This document shows, piece by piece, positions 1-12,479 of a stretch of 64,000 bases of DNA. Source of the DNA: Strongylocentrotus droebachiensis (lineage: Eukaryota > Echinodermata > Echinoidea > Camarodonta > Strongylocentrotidae); assembly GCA_035222895.1 (NCBI GenBank), contig JAVYIG010001599.1, positions 1 through 64,000 on the forward strand. The letters run 5' to 3'. The notes under the pieces were generated by a model. That model saw only the letters and a program-made list of their open reading frames with translations. It was not told the DNA's origin and did no database searches. The position numbers were made by a program, and so were the translations under genes. How positions within the stretch are numbered: the first letter of the stretch is position 1; each line of letters begins with the position of its first letter.

Positions 1-319
1 TATTTTGAAATCCATTAGTCTTTACATTTTAAGACAGAAATTATAATTTAAAAAATATATATAATAAAAGAAAGACGCCGCAATGATTACATTGTAAACT
101 TCAGTTTATATTAAGGACTTGGACTTATACTACGCTAGGCAAATTTATGCCCTTTAAAATTATTGAACCAGATGTAGAATTAGGGGAAAAAACCTTGAAA
201 ATTATGATCTTTAGATAATTTGTTTTTCCTTCAATAATATTATTTTTAACTAGAAATGTAATTCGTCATGAGGACGAATTAGGTGGTCATGCTCATCTTC
301 AATTCAATGATCCTGCTAG

Positions 320-1430
320 GGGAAAACGAAATTTGTAACAATGTTAGTACTTTTGGAAACAATAAAGCTGCAGGTTTGGACGAATACATTTCAAGAGTCG
401 TTAAACAGGTCATTATATACATTTGTAGACCACTATGCTTATTGTTTCAACCTTTCATTATTAAACGGAGTTTTTCCAGATGGGCTTAAGAAAAGCTAAA
501 GTAAACCAGTCTTTAAATATGGTGACAAGTGTGAATTTACAAACTATAGGCCCATTTCTGTACTGCCAGTCTTCTCTAAATTATTCAAGCGCATTTTTGT
601 TATAAAAAAAGAACCATTGAATTCCATTGACTAACATTCTATTCTCAATAAACATCAATATGATTTTCGTAGGGATTATTCAAACATGTATGGCTCTTAC
701 CAGTCTTTCTAGTAATGTCATAGACGCCTTTGAAGCAAATGAATTTGCAATTTTGGTTTTTAATAGATCTGTGAAAGGCCTTTGACACAATTAATTTACA
801 ATATTTGTACTATCTAAACTATATTGTTATGGAATAACGCGGTGTAGCTCATAAATGGTTTACCAGCTATTTTAACAATCGATTACAATGTACTAAGTAT
901 CAATCTCCTATGTCGGAGTTTAGGACAGCAAACATGCGGAAATTCCACAGGTTAGCCTGCTTGGGCCACTTTTATTTATATTATACGTGAGTGATATTTA
1001 TAAATCTGCTAATGAATTGTCTTTTATAATGTATGCAGAAGACAAAAACATATTTTCACAGAGATTCAAACTTGAATTCACTTATGGATACAGTAAATAC
1101 AGGTATTATAAATGGTGGAATTGTGAATGGTTCAAATCTAATAATTTATCTGTAAATGTAAAGAAATGTAATTATATGATTTTTCACAATAGAACGAATG
1201 CAGATTTAAAATGATCTCAATATTGTTCTTGATTATGTCATATTGCCAAGGGTAGAAAAAAGTCTAATTTATTGGCGTTTATTTAGATAGTTCCTTGTAA
1301 TGGAAATTACCACATTCACGAAGTTGAAAGAAAGGTGTCCAAAAAAACATTGGCATTATATCCAGACTCAAACATCTATTGCCCAATCACATTCTACGTA
1401 TGTTATATTGTGCTGTTATACTTCCATATT
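320..1430 (+). pseudogene. Decayed non-LTR retrotransposon (LINE) reverse transcriptase
   Basis: Reading three plus-strand frames in turn recovers the order of LINE reverse-transcriptase motifs: NNKAAGLDEY near 360, YRPISVLPVFSKLFKR near 550, a damaged SKAFD block near 760, HKWFTSYFNNR near 850, a GPLLFILYVSDI block near 965 and YAEDKNIFS near 1035. The last corresponds to the catalytic YADD/FADD box, here with a changed residue. LSVNVKKCNYMIF follows near 1150. Frameshifts and stops break every segment, so it encodes nothing active. The 3' end is cut by the satellite array that starts near 1434. It resembles CR1/Jockey-type elements in motif spacing. The family name is inference; the RT identity is well supported by motif order. 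Confidence 0.75.
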
Positions 1431-1433
1431 TTC

Positions 1434-4400
1434 AGGTGGGGCTGTATAACGTACAGACCACCTTATAATTTCGTTAGAATTGCCTTTATTTATTTATTTA
1501 TTATTATTTATTTTACTTATTTCTAACCACTTTTTTGTGGACAAGATAACAAAATGGCTCAAATCAAATGCCTTCAAATTTGGCACACATATGTATAGGC
1601 ATATGCACAAAAGCACAATTACGTTTTTCAACATTGACCTTAACTGATGACGTCATCTAGGCGCCATTTTGTAAAAATTTTACGAAATTTCTCATTCATA
1701 TTTATCATAATCAAGATCAATATCCGTCCGGTCAATTTCAGGTCAAAGAACAGACGCGTGCGCGTACGTCCGCGCGTCAATGCGCGCGCAAAATTTGAAA
1801 ATGCTCAAAATCGTCTCAAAATCATTTTGCATACCTTTTAGGCAATTCTAAGCATTTTATAAAAATTCGCGCACACGAGCATGCGCGCGCGTTTTTCGCG
1901 CGTAAAAAATATTACACAACATAGAATCGCCATTTTGTTTTTCTTCATGATTTTTCACATATTTTTACAAAACAAATTGATGCTATGTTTATCTCTTTAT
2001 GGACTATTAATAACGGAATGAGCGTCCGTTTAACATAAATTTCCGTGCGCGCGAGCCTCTTGTAATACATAGCATATATGGGCAAAAACATGCCTATACA
2101 AAATCCCATTGTAGCTCTTTGGGATACAACTGGAACCCCAATTTTTGTTTTCCTATTTTGTATGAGTCGGAGATATGATTTCATGTCTCATTCGGCCATT
2201 AAAAATACTATGACGTCATCATTATGGCCTTCGAACTAAAAATACGAATTTGCATATTATGAAGTCAGCATATTTATGGAAAATTGATTTTATCTCTGTA
2301 AATATTGATCGATTTCCTTCCAAATTGTATTATGTTCTAGCTGAGACAATTGTCTACAAATTCAATCACTACAATTCTTCATTTTGACAAAGGCATCATG
2401 GCTTATTTCTGCGATTAAAGGAGGCATGTCAATGTTTCACATTTTGCGTGTATTCTCTATGGGACATGACTTTTTCTCAAAACTTGATTCTACATTCCTG
2501 TCTTTCGCGAGCAATATCTACGTCGTTTTAGCTTCATTTACGCTGAACTTCGAGTATGTTGTAGCTGAGACAAAAAGCTATCTCAAATATACCCTTTATT
2601 TTGTCTCATTTTTTTGTTGGATCAGCCCACCTATACTTGTTCCAAACAAGTATTACAAATCTAGTTTATTAGGTGGGCTGTATCTAATACAGACCACCTT
2701 ATAATTTTGTTAAAATTGCCTTTATTTCTTTATTATTAGGTGGGCTGTATCTAATACAGACCACCTTATAATTTTGTTAAAATTGCCTTTATTATTATTC
2801 TTTATTATTTATTTTTCTTATTTCGATTCACTTTTTTGTGTTCAAGATAATTTGAAAATGGCTGAATCAAATGCCTTAAAATTTGGCACACATATGAATA
2901 GGCATATGTACAAAGCACAGAATTGTTTTAAACCTTGACCTTGACTGATGACGTCATCTAGGCGCCATTTTGTAAAATTTTACGAAAATCAACTCATGAT
3001 CATATCTTCATAACCAAAAGGTATTTCTCATTCATATTTATCATGATCAAGGTCAATATCCGTCCGGTCAATTTCAGGTCAAATAACATGCGCGTGCGCG
3101 TACGTCCGCGCGTTAATGCGCGCGCAAATTTTTTAAATGCTCAAAATCGTCTCAAATTTTTTTGGCATACGTTTCAGGTCATTTTAAGCATTTTATAAAA
3201 AATCGCGCGTAAGTGCATGCGCGCGCGTTCTCGCGCGTAACACCATTACAAAACATAGAATCGCCATTTTTTTTTTCTATCATGATATTTCTCATATTAT
3301 TTCAAGGAATTTGATACCATGTTTATCTCTTTATGACCATTAATAACAAGATGAGCGTCAATTCAAGATAAATGACAGTGCGCGCGAGCGCTTTTAATAC
3401 ATAGCATATATGGGAAAAAACACGCCTATACAAAATTCATTATAGCTCTTTGGAATGAACCGTGACCTTCAATTTTTTTTCATATTTGGATAGAGTATGA
3501 GTCGGAGATATGATTCCATGTCTCATTTGGCCATTAAGTGTATCGTGACATCATCATAATGACCTTCGAACTAAAAATAGGAATTTGCATATTATGACGT
3601 CAGCTATTTATGGAAAATTGATTGTATCTCTGTATATATTGATCAATTTTCTTCCAAATTTCGATATGTTGTAGCTATGATAATTCTCTACAAGTTTAAT
3701 AATAACCATTTTTCATTTTGATGACGTCATTAGAGTGAAAATATTGTTTTTTAAGAATTTGTAAGCAGTATGTCGCTTATTTTTGCTCTATTTTGTCTCA
3801 AATTTTAGTTGACCAGCCCACCTATACTTGTTCCAAACAAGTATTATATGTCTAGTTTATTTTTCTTATTTCGACCCACTTTTTTGTGTGCAAGATAATT
3901 TGAAAATGGCTCAATCAAATATCTTAAAATTTGGTACACATATGTATAGGCATATGAACAAGGCACAGCAAAGTTTTCAACCTTGACCTTGATTGATGAC
4001 GTCATCTAGGCGCCATTTTGTGAAATTTTCTGAAAATTTACTCATGATCATATTTTCATAACGGTAATTCATTTCTCATTCATATTTATCATGATCAAGG
4101 TCAATATGTGTCCGGTCAATTTCAGGTCAAAAAACGCGCGCGTCCGCGTACGTCCGCGCGTCAGTGCGCGCGCAAAATTTTTAAATGCTCAAAATCGTCT
4201 CAAATTTTTTTTGCATACGTTTTAGGTCATTTTAAGCATTTTATAAAAAATCGCGCGTACGCGCATTGCGCGCGCGTTTTCGCGCGTAACACCATTACAA
4301 AACATAGAATCGCCATTTTTTTTTTCTTTCATGATATTTCTTATATTTTTTCAAGGAATTTGATACCATTTTTATCTCTTTATGACCATTAATAACAAGA

Positions 4401-6018
4401 TGAGCGTCAATTCAAGATAAATGTCAGTGCGTGCGAGCTCTTTTAATACATAGCATATATGGGCAAAAACATGCCTATACAAAATCCATTAAAGCTCTTT
4501 GGAATGAACCGTGACCTTCATTTTTTTTTTCATATTTAGATAAAATATGAGTCAGAGATATGATTCCATGTCTCATTTGGCCATTAGGTGTATCGTGACA
4601 TCATCATAATGGCCTTGGAACTCAAAATACGAATTTGCATATTATGACGTCAGCATATTTATGGAAAATCGATTGTATCTCTGTAAATATTGACCGATTT
4701 TCTTCCAAATTTCGATATGATGTAGCTAAAATAATTCTCTACAAGCTCAATAATCACCATTTTTCATTTTGACAAAGGCCTCATGCCGTATTTTAGCGAT
4801 TAAAGGAGGCATGTCAATTTTTCACATTTTGCGTGTATTCTCTATGGGACATGACTTTTTCTCAAAACTGGATTCTACATTCCCGTCTTTCGCGAGCAAT
4901 ATCTCCGTCGTTTTAGCTTCGTTTACGCTGAACTTCGAGTATGTTGTAGCTGAGACGATAAGATATCTCAAATTTGCCCTTTATTTTGTCTTAAATTTTA
5001 GTTGGACCAGCCCACCTATACTTGTTCCAAACAAGTATTACAAATCTAGTTTTACTTATTTCTAACCACTTTTTTGTGGACAAGATAACATGAAAATGGC
5101 TCAATCAAATGCCTTCAAATTTGGCACACATATGTATAGGCATATGTACAAAGCACAATACCGTTTTCAACATTGACTTTTACTGATGACGTCATCTAGG
5201 CGCCATTTTGTAAAATTTTACGAAAATCAACTCATGATCATATCTTCATAACCGAAAGCTATTTCTCATTCATATTTATCATGATCAAGGTCAATATCCG
5301 TCCGGTCAATTTCAGGTCAAAGAACGCGCGCGTCAATGCGCACGCAAAATTTTAAAATGCTCAAAATCGTCTTAAAATCATTTTGCATACGTTTTAGGCC
5401 ATTCTAAGCATTTTATAAAAAAATGCGCACACAAGCATGCGCGCGCGTTTTCGCGCGTAAAACAATTACACAACATAGAATCGCCATTTTTTTTTCTTTC
5501 ACAATATTTCACATATTTGTACAAACAACTTGATACCATGTTTGTCTCTTTATGACTATTAATAACGGAATGATCGACCGTTTAACATAAATTTCCGTGC
5601 GCGCGAGCTCTTGTAATACATAGCATATAAGGGCAAAAACATACCTATACAAAATCCATTGTAGCTCTTTGGGATGCAACTGGAACCCCGATTTTTTTCA
5701 TATTTTGATAGAGAATGAGTCGGAGATATGATCTCATGTCTCTTGTGGCCATTAAAAATACTATGACGTCATCATTATGGCATTCGAACTAAAAATACGA
5801 ATTTGCATATTATGAAGTCAGCATATTTATGGAAAATTGATTGTATCTCTGTAAATATTGATCAATTTTTCTTCCAAATTTTGATATTTTTTAGCTGAGA
5901 CAATTTTTAACAAAATATGTTGTTTTCACGATTTTTCATTTTGACAAAAGCATCATGTCGTATTTTTGCGATTAAAGGTAGCATGTCAATTTTTCACAAT
6001 TTGCGTGTATTCTCTATT
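1434..6018 (+). repeat. Satellite-like array, four ~1.05-1.3 kb units
   Basis: Four head-to-tail units share the same order of blocks: a TTTTTTGTG...AAGATAA start, a CACATATGTATAGGCATATG block, GATGACGTCATCTAGGCGCC, a CG-alternating stretch, a second inverted-like stretch of CGCGCG, a TGACGTCA block, and an end with AGCCCACCTATACTTG. The GATGACGTCATC block falls at about 1646, 2946, 3994 and 5184. A short palindrome reading AGGTGGGCTGTAT...ATACAGACCACC marks unit starts at 1434, 2671 and 2739. Short open frames starting TKAS... (2384, 4769) are the same block in different units and are not genes. The last unit is cut at about 6018 by the neighbouring LINE. Confidence 0.85.
1740..1900. repeat. 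Alternating CG/purine-pyrimidine tracts inside satellite unit
   Basis: Runs such as CGCGTGCGCGTACGTCCGCG and CATGCGCGCGCG flank an AT-rich centre. The same pair recurs in the other units (about 3080-3240, 4135-4290, 5325-5460) and, inverted, at about 13170-13290. Alternating purine-pyrimidine CG tracts are the known sequence class that can adopt Z-DNA. They are also unusually CpG-rich for this AT-rich window. Confidence 0.6.
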
Positions 6019-6071
6019 TTATATAAACAAACAATCAAAACCTCCGAGACCCTTATAATGTTTGTGAATAT

Positions 6072-8250
6072 TTAAATATTAAATATTTTTTCATCGATGC
6101 TTTGAATGAATAAGAGAGATGCAGAGTGTTTGATATTGTCAGGCAAATCATTCCAAATATCTGGACCATGGTGTCTTATCGATTTATAGGCCATAATAAT
6201 TTTTGGGTTGGTTAAGTGGAAATCGGATGAGTGTCGTGTAGGATAAGAATGTATATCACTATTGTAAACCAAAATATTTCGAAATGCCAAAGGTATAGTA
6301 TTTATCCAAAATGTATACATAAAGATTGAAGTAAGAAAACTGTGAATTTCAGCGATTGTTAATGTTTTTAGTTTACAAAATATTGGATCAGTATGGGCTA
6401 AATAATGTAAATGTGTACGCAGACGAAGTGCTTTCTTTTGGAGACGATATATTAACATACTTTTCATCTTACTACTATTACTCCACACTATGTTACAATA
6501 AGATATGTATGACAAAATGAAGGAATTGTAAAGCATAAATAGTGACTTTTGTGATAGATAATATTTTAATTTATATAAAATGCCTATGCTTCTCGAGACT
6601 AGCATGCAAATGTTGTTAATATGACTATTCCAAGTTAGATTTGAATCAATCATTACACCTAAGAATTTTGTAACTTCTTTTTTAATTATGGGCATGTCAT
6701 CTAAAAAAGAAAATATTAATGAAGTACATGTTTAGAGTGTATGTTTTTAAAATAAATACAATTAGTCTTATTAATATTTAAAGAGAGTTTATTGGATTTG
6801 AACCAAGATGATAATTTATTTAGTTCTAAATTGAGGGTTGTAATGAGAATGTTTAAGTCTTTATGCGAATAAAATACGTCGGTATCGTCTGCGAACAGAA
6901 CATATGTTAGGAGTAGTGTTGCATTAACAATATCATTCATATATACTAAAAACAGTAGGGGACCTAAGATGAAGCCTTGTGGTACTCTGCATTCTACGAT
7001 GGAAATATTAGATGTTGTAGATTTTAAAATAACATATTAATGTCTATTACGTAAATTGTCTTCAAACCAAGAGAGTACAATCCCTCTAACTCCATATGCT
7101 TTTAATTTATGTATTAATATACGATGGTCCATGGTATCGAATGCCTTCGATAAGTCTATAAAAACACCTACAGTGTGTTCTTTTTTAGAAAGGGAATCAG
7201 TTATTTTGTCATATAATTGTAGAATAGCATAATCTGTAAAGTGGTTCTTTCTAAATCCATATGGATTAGGAATTAATAGGTTATTGATATCTAAGAAAGA
7301 ATACAATCGTTTATATACAATTTTCTCTAATATCTTTGAAATGCTTGGTAGTAAAGAAATTGGTCGGTAGTTAAAAATTTTAGAGTGATCATCCTTTTTA
7401 TATATCGGAATTATTTTTGCAAGTTTTAGTGGATCGGGAAAAATCCCATGTGAAAGAGATAAATTAAAGATATGTAATAACGGGGAAGCTATGAAGTGAA
7501 TTATTTGTTTTAATAAAGATACACTTAGTTCATCGTAGCCACTTGATTTACATCATTTTAATGAACTAACCATGTCTAAGATCTCTTGAATATTTGTTGG
7601 ATTAAAAATAAGGATTGATTATCGTTATTATTTAAGTATTTCAAAAAATCATTCTTTTTATTGATTATTTTGGAAGCTAAATCCGGTCCAATATAAGTAA
7701 AATATTTATTGAATGCCTCAGCAACATCATTTGGGTCTATGTCATGCCCATTATCATTAAATTCAATATTATTTGGAGTATCCTTGTTCTTCCCCAAAAT
7801 GTTATTAACTGTTTACCATAATGATTGATTATTATCTTTAATATTTTCAATTTTATTACCATAGTATAATTTCCGTGATAAACGAATATTTGAAGTCAGT
7901 TTATTACGGTACTTTTTATATTTATTTTGATTTTCATTTGTAGGTGTTAGAAGTGAGATTTTATATAAACGAATTCGGGTAGATATTAATTTAAGTATAC
8001 CTTGAGTAATCCATGGTCATTTATTTTTCTTTTTATTTGATTTAATTCTTGAGAGGGGCACATTTTTATTATAATGACAAAGAAGTTTGTTTATAAATTT
8101 TTCATATGAAGTGTTCACATCTCTTTCAAAATAAATACCATGCCAATCTTCCTGACTCAAGTCTATCTGTAAGGATTCAATATTACTAGGTATAGCACAC
8201 CAAAAATAATTACAACGAACACATGTTATTTGATGGTTGCAAATGATCAA
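6072..8250 (-). pseudogene. LINE reverse transcriptase region
   Basis: Minus-strand frames give, in order, the EN-RT linker (SQEDWHGIYFERDVNTSYEK, near 8150), NKYFTYIGPDLASKI (near 7690), YRPISLLPSISKILEKI (near 7340), FIDLSKAFDTMDHRIL (near 7140), VPQGFILGPLLFLVYMNDI (near 6960), the catalytic FADDTDVF box with both aspartates intact (near 6885), LSLNINKTNCIYF (near 6770), and a C-terminal thumb with KFLGVMIDSNLTW (near 6650) and a closing HHGPDIWNDLPDNIK block (near 6145). Stops at about 7036, 6715 and near 7570 separate the pieces. The enzyme would copy element RNA at a nicked target. This copy is probably inactive because of the stops and the upstream insertion. Confidence 0.85.
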
Positions 8251-9530
8251 GCTTTATGAAAGCTTCAAAAAACAAAAAACAGAATTGAAATCGGTCAATG
8301 CGTTGTGATTTTAAACCTGCCAGAAATGGTCAAATTGTCAAAAATGGCATAATTCGACAAAGTTGACAACTTAATTCATCACTTTCTTGGACACAAATAA
8401 TAAATTAAATTATCAGACACTAAAATATCATCTTTGTGGTAAAAAATACAAAAAAGAAAATTCATATATCTATTACCATTTTGAAAACAGAAGCCAACAA
8501 AATAAGTCATTTTTGCCATTTTTGCGAATCTGCAGTTATAAAAAAGTTGTGAAAATAACTAAGTCCACCTAATTAATATGCGCATATGTAATCAAATCAA
8601 AACCGAACATGATACATCAGTGAAACCTATGTATATCAGACAGGTATGGAAATATATTTCATTTGTAATAAAATAAAATCATGAATATTCATCAAATATG
8701 CAAATTAGGTCATTTCAGCTAATTATATATTCGCGCACTCATTATGCAAATTAGGAAAGTCAAACTGTTCATTTTGGGGGCATTTTTTAAATTATATATT
8801 CATAGATCATATTTACACCAAATAATGACCTTAAATTCCTAATATTTTTGCAATGCCAATACAATATGGCGATGGAAATTACTTGGATCACCGTCACAGC
8901 TATTTCCGCATGTGTATCACAAATAATTCAGAAAAACCGATCATATGATAAGAATTTGTAGACTTTCAGCTACATCACAGTATATGTTTTTTTTTTTTAA
9001 GATGTCAAATTCGAGGATTTATGACGATTTTCCGAGATACCATTCAATCTTTGGGCATGATGGTAACCCTCTTGGCCATAACATTCCACAAGGACTGAAT
9101 TTCAGAGAAAAACAAAGTTTGGTGATCCCAGTACAGTTGTGGCTACCTTGAGCGTAAATAAAAATTGATTCAATGAGTGAAACACATGAGGATATTGCAT
9201 TTTTGTAGGAGAGTTTTATACATTGAGATGCATTTCTTCACCACGCAGAATAGCAGCGCGAGTCAATGTGCGATCAGCGGGCCATGTCACACATGGCTGA
9301 AAAAGACAATATTCTAATTCAATAATTATTTATTTCCCACATGCCTATAACAATGAAACTACACAGAAATGTAGTTAAAGGTATGCTTGAAATAGATGTG
9401 AAATAAAAATTTAAAAATATTGTTTAGTTTTTTGTTAATACATTTACAAAAATTGCTATTTCTACCAACTGACTGCTGTTGTGTGTGTGTGTTCGCGGGG
9501 CAGACTGTTTGCACAGGCGGTGTGATCACC
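8250..9530. other. Insertion interrupting the LINE; content unidentified
   Basis: This stretch lies between the endonuclease and the RT linker of the surrounding LINE and carries no recognisable LINE codons. It is AT-rich, with repeated ATGCAAATTAGG-type words near 8695-8755, and has no convincing open frame. No terminal inverted repeats were found by eye, so the class of insert is unknown. Confidence 0.5.
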
Positions 9531-9539
9531 CTAATATTA

Positions 9540-10173
9540 CACTTTGTTTCTTTACGTCGTGTTGTATATTCTTTATTTGGAATTTGTAGTAGGTGTTTAT
9601 CATTAGGACCTATCGTAAATATTGGTAAATGATCTGAAATATTGGTAAATGATCTGAAATATCATAGTAGATTATTCCATTCTGTTTATTGTCTAATACG
9701 TTTGAAAAAAATATTATCAGTTATAGTATGTGTTCAGTTTGTAATCCTAGTTGGTTTATTAATAAGAGGTTTAAGAAAAAAATGAAGATGATAAATTGGC
9801 CAAGAACGATAAAAGTTAAGGATATATCGATATTAAAGTCTCCCATGATATATATATCTTTATTTTCTATATAAATAAATTCTAGGCATGATTCTAATTT
9901 GTCCAAAAATGTGTCGGCTACATTGTTAGGTGGTCGTTACATAACCCCATCGATTTTATTCTTATAATTATCATCAATAATTTCTAAAAATAATGTTTCT
10001 ATTCCTTCCAATTGAATATCATGTCTTATATTTAATTGTACATCATTACGAGTATAAAAAGCGACAGCCACTGCCTTTCCCTTTTTACTGTCTGAATGAA
10101 TAAATTCATAATTCTCAATGTTGAATATTGGAGGAAAAGTTGAGTGTAACCAGGTTTCGGTAAGACCTATCAA
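9540..10173 (-). pseudogene. LINE endonuclease domain fragment
   Basis: The minus strand reads IGLTETWLH near 10165, then GVM-stop-RPPNN near 9935, GDFNIDI near 9840 and SDHLPIF near 9645. These are the conserved blocks of the LINE AP-like endonuclease, including the GDFN and SDH metal-site motifs. A single stop replaces the tyrosine normally before RPPN. About 20 bp around SDHLPIF is tandemly duplicated (9623-9665). The domain would nick target DNA to prime reverse transcription. N-terminal residues and any ORF1 were not recognised upstream of 10173. Confidence 0.75.
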
Positions 10174-10983
10174 AGAAAATGAAATGTGTTTAGGATAGAT
10201 ACAAATTCTTCAAAATTATCGAAATTGTTTTGTATGCTTCGAATATTAATGTTTAATAAACTAAAACAGTGAAGGTTATTATTGGGTCCCGTTGAATTAA
10301 AATTTGAATTTAATTCACTAGTAGTATAATATTTACTCTGGGGTGTCTAAACTTAATAATTCAGAATATTATTTAAAGCCATTAAGATTTAAAATTTGGT
10401 ATTGAGACCAGTATTAATGAATATTCTGTGGTTGGTGCGTGCACGTGCGTGTAAGAGTGCATGTGCATTGATTATGGGTGTCGGCAAAAATCAACAAAAT
10501 CAGGGGGTGTACATGATGTTCACTTGTGCGTGACTATCAGACAGACTCGGGGATGCGACAGCGTTCAAACGTGGTCATTAATTAAACAAACTTAGACATT
10601 TATGATTCAATAAAGTTTGTTTGTCTTTAGTTTTTCAAGTATTGATATCGTTTAAATTTACTGTGATGAATTGTCTTCGAGACTTACTACCTTTTAAGTT
10701 ACAGAGAAAGATGGGTAAGCCTATATACTACATAAGGGGATGAGAAAGGAACAACGTTCAACATTGAGGACTGGATTATGATTGACATGAGATTAGGGAT
10801 TTACAGGGGGTATGAGAATACCTTGGCTTTAGCACAAGTAATACAAATAAGCAGTAGTTAAGTTGAAATTTAAAAAAAAATGAATTAACATACATCATGC
10901 CGATCCACGTCACACCGATAAAACACCGCCAGGCACCGGCGAACCAGCATACCGCGGGGAGACCGCGCCACATGATAACACTA

Positions 10984-11379
10984 AGGGTGCGTTTAAGCTC
11001 AATTTTGAAGGCAGAATGAGCGATTTGAAACGCACATCGTAAACGCTCATCGTAAATGCAGTTCCACGGTGTACTGTTTATGCTCTCTTCTCTGGCTCCT
11101 CCAGGCAATTCTCGCTGGGTGGACTTAATTAGTCTTGCAGCTGGATTCGCAAACCTGCACTGTGCATGCTACGTAGACCCACTAGAGGTCAGTGCGTTGA
11201 CCCCATTTAAACGCGTTTACAAATTGTAAACGCACCTTTTTGTGAGTTTACGATCGGCGATCGTGATCGCCGTTTTTCGGTGATTCTACAAAAGTGAGAA
11301 AGGACGCAACCGTGTTTTGAACTAAACGCGTAACAGATGCCTGATTCTGGCCGGAAAAAGTTGAGCATAAACATACCCA
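10984..11379 (-). mobile_element. 396-bp MITE, copy A
   Basis: The ends are imperfect inverted repeats: AGGGTGCGTTTAAGCTCAA at 10984 and, reversed, TGGGTATGTTTATGCTCAAC at 11379. The sequence matches 32036-32431 along its whole length in the opposite orientation, and both copies are 396 bp. A palindromic CGATCACGATCGCC block lies inside. Flanking TA dinucleotides suggest a TA target duplication as in Tc1/mariner-type elements, but this is tentative. It has no coding capacity. Confidence 0.75.
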
Positions 11380-11539
11380 TAGTCACGCCATCATGCAGCC
11401 CGAAACACCAACGATACACCAGCTACCAGACCATGTAACGAAACGCCAGAGCGGCGCAAACGCTACTTATTGTTCCCTCCCTGACAACCGGCATGGCAAC
11501 CAGTCCAGCGGGTGAGGGCCGCCGCTCCCACACTGGTCC

Positions 11540-12430
11540 CGTTTTTAAACAAATTATTTTCTTGAGATTCAGTGATATCAACTTGCATCAACAGGGTATT
11601 TTCATGTATAAAAGCATGAACAACATCTTCCCATCACAATTTAGTGATCTTGTCAATTTTCAATTCAACTCGGAAACCCATACGTATACGAGAAGCGCTG
11701 CCAACACTTATGTCCCTAAACATAGAACCCGAATATTTCAATTTGATATTCGATACTCTGGTCCAAAATTTTGGTACACCTTACCATCCATCCTACAGAA
11801 GTCGCTCTCCTTGCGGACTTTTTCCTGTAAGGCAAGAATGTATTTAATTGCTCGATATTAATACCCTCTCTTGTATTCATGTGTGAAAATGACTTCTTTT
11901 GGAATTCAATAACAAGTTGTATGACCGATTTTTTTTTCTTCATCACTTACGTACACACCTCAGCTGTTGCTAGGTACCATCTGTATATTCCCAAGGACAA
12001 TGCTGTCGGATGAAGCTGCTGTTTGATTGTTGATTTTGCTCGTTTTTAATGATATGTACCCGCTATCTATTTCATAATTGTAGTACTTTGTTATTTTTAT
12101 GATGTAATCAGACACATGCACAGCCCAATTGAGTTAACTTTCTCTTTTTAAGTGAACATGCCTTCCTATACTTAATTTTCTTCTCATATTTTCCTTTCAT
12201 TTACTATTTTTTCTTTCCCATCAACGTTCTATTATACAAATATGTTATTTTCATAATAATATCTATAATGTTCTCTCAGTAACTGTGTTAACTTATTATG
12301 GGCGTTCCAAACTCAAGCTTAGCTTTTTGGTAGGCAAATGCTCATGTTCCCTATCAAGCTCATTTTATGTATTTTATTACCAGAGAAAAAAAGAAGTCAA
12401 TCACTCAATAGTGTCTGACAGTAAAGTCTA
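11540..12430 (+). pseudogene. 5'-truncated LINE 3' end
   Basis: An open stretch to 11859 reads like the C-terminal part of a LINE polyprotein: QGIFMYKSMNNIFPSQF, then HTYTRSAANTYVPKHRTR and IRYSGPKFWYTLPSILQKS, ending in a SFKxxL-like tail. This matches the pattern near the end of the LINE at 6.1 kb but is a different subfamily. It stops at 11860 and is followed by AT-rich 3' UTR-like sequence. The 5' border, near 11540, is abrupt, as expected for incomplete reverse transcription. The preceding codons from 11493 belong to unrelated GC-rich flank. Confidence 0.7.
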
Positions 12431-12479
12431 GACAGTAAACTGGTTTCATTCACTTTGAAATGTTGACATGATATCATCA

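Larger units (their letters stand above)
6020..10200 (-). mobile_element. LINE retrotransposon (endonuclease-RT), minus strand, split by an insertion
   Basis: Read on the minus strand from about 10173 down to 6072, this gives an apurinic-type endonuclease followed by a reverse transcriptase in the order expected of a CR1/Jockey-like LINE. The 3' end lies near 6020, directly against the truncated satellite unit. About 1.2 kb of unrelated sequence (roughly 8250-9530) separates the endonuclease from the RT linker, which suggests a later insertion. Only a few stops and frameshifts interrupt the frames, so it is much younger than the copy at 320-1430. The poly-A or microsatellite tail usual for a LINE is not obvious at 6020. 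Confidence 0.85.

Noticed and set aside
2384..5065. Two similar ~100-codon frames as a gene family
   Set aside because: They are the same block of neighbouring satellite units and have no ATG start or coding pattern.
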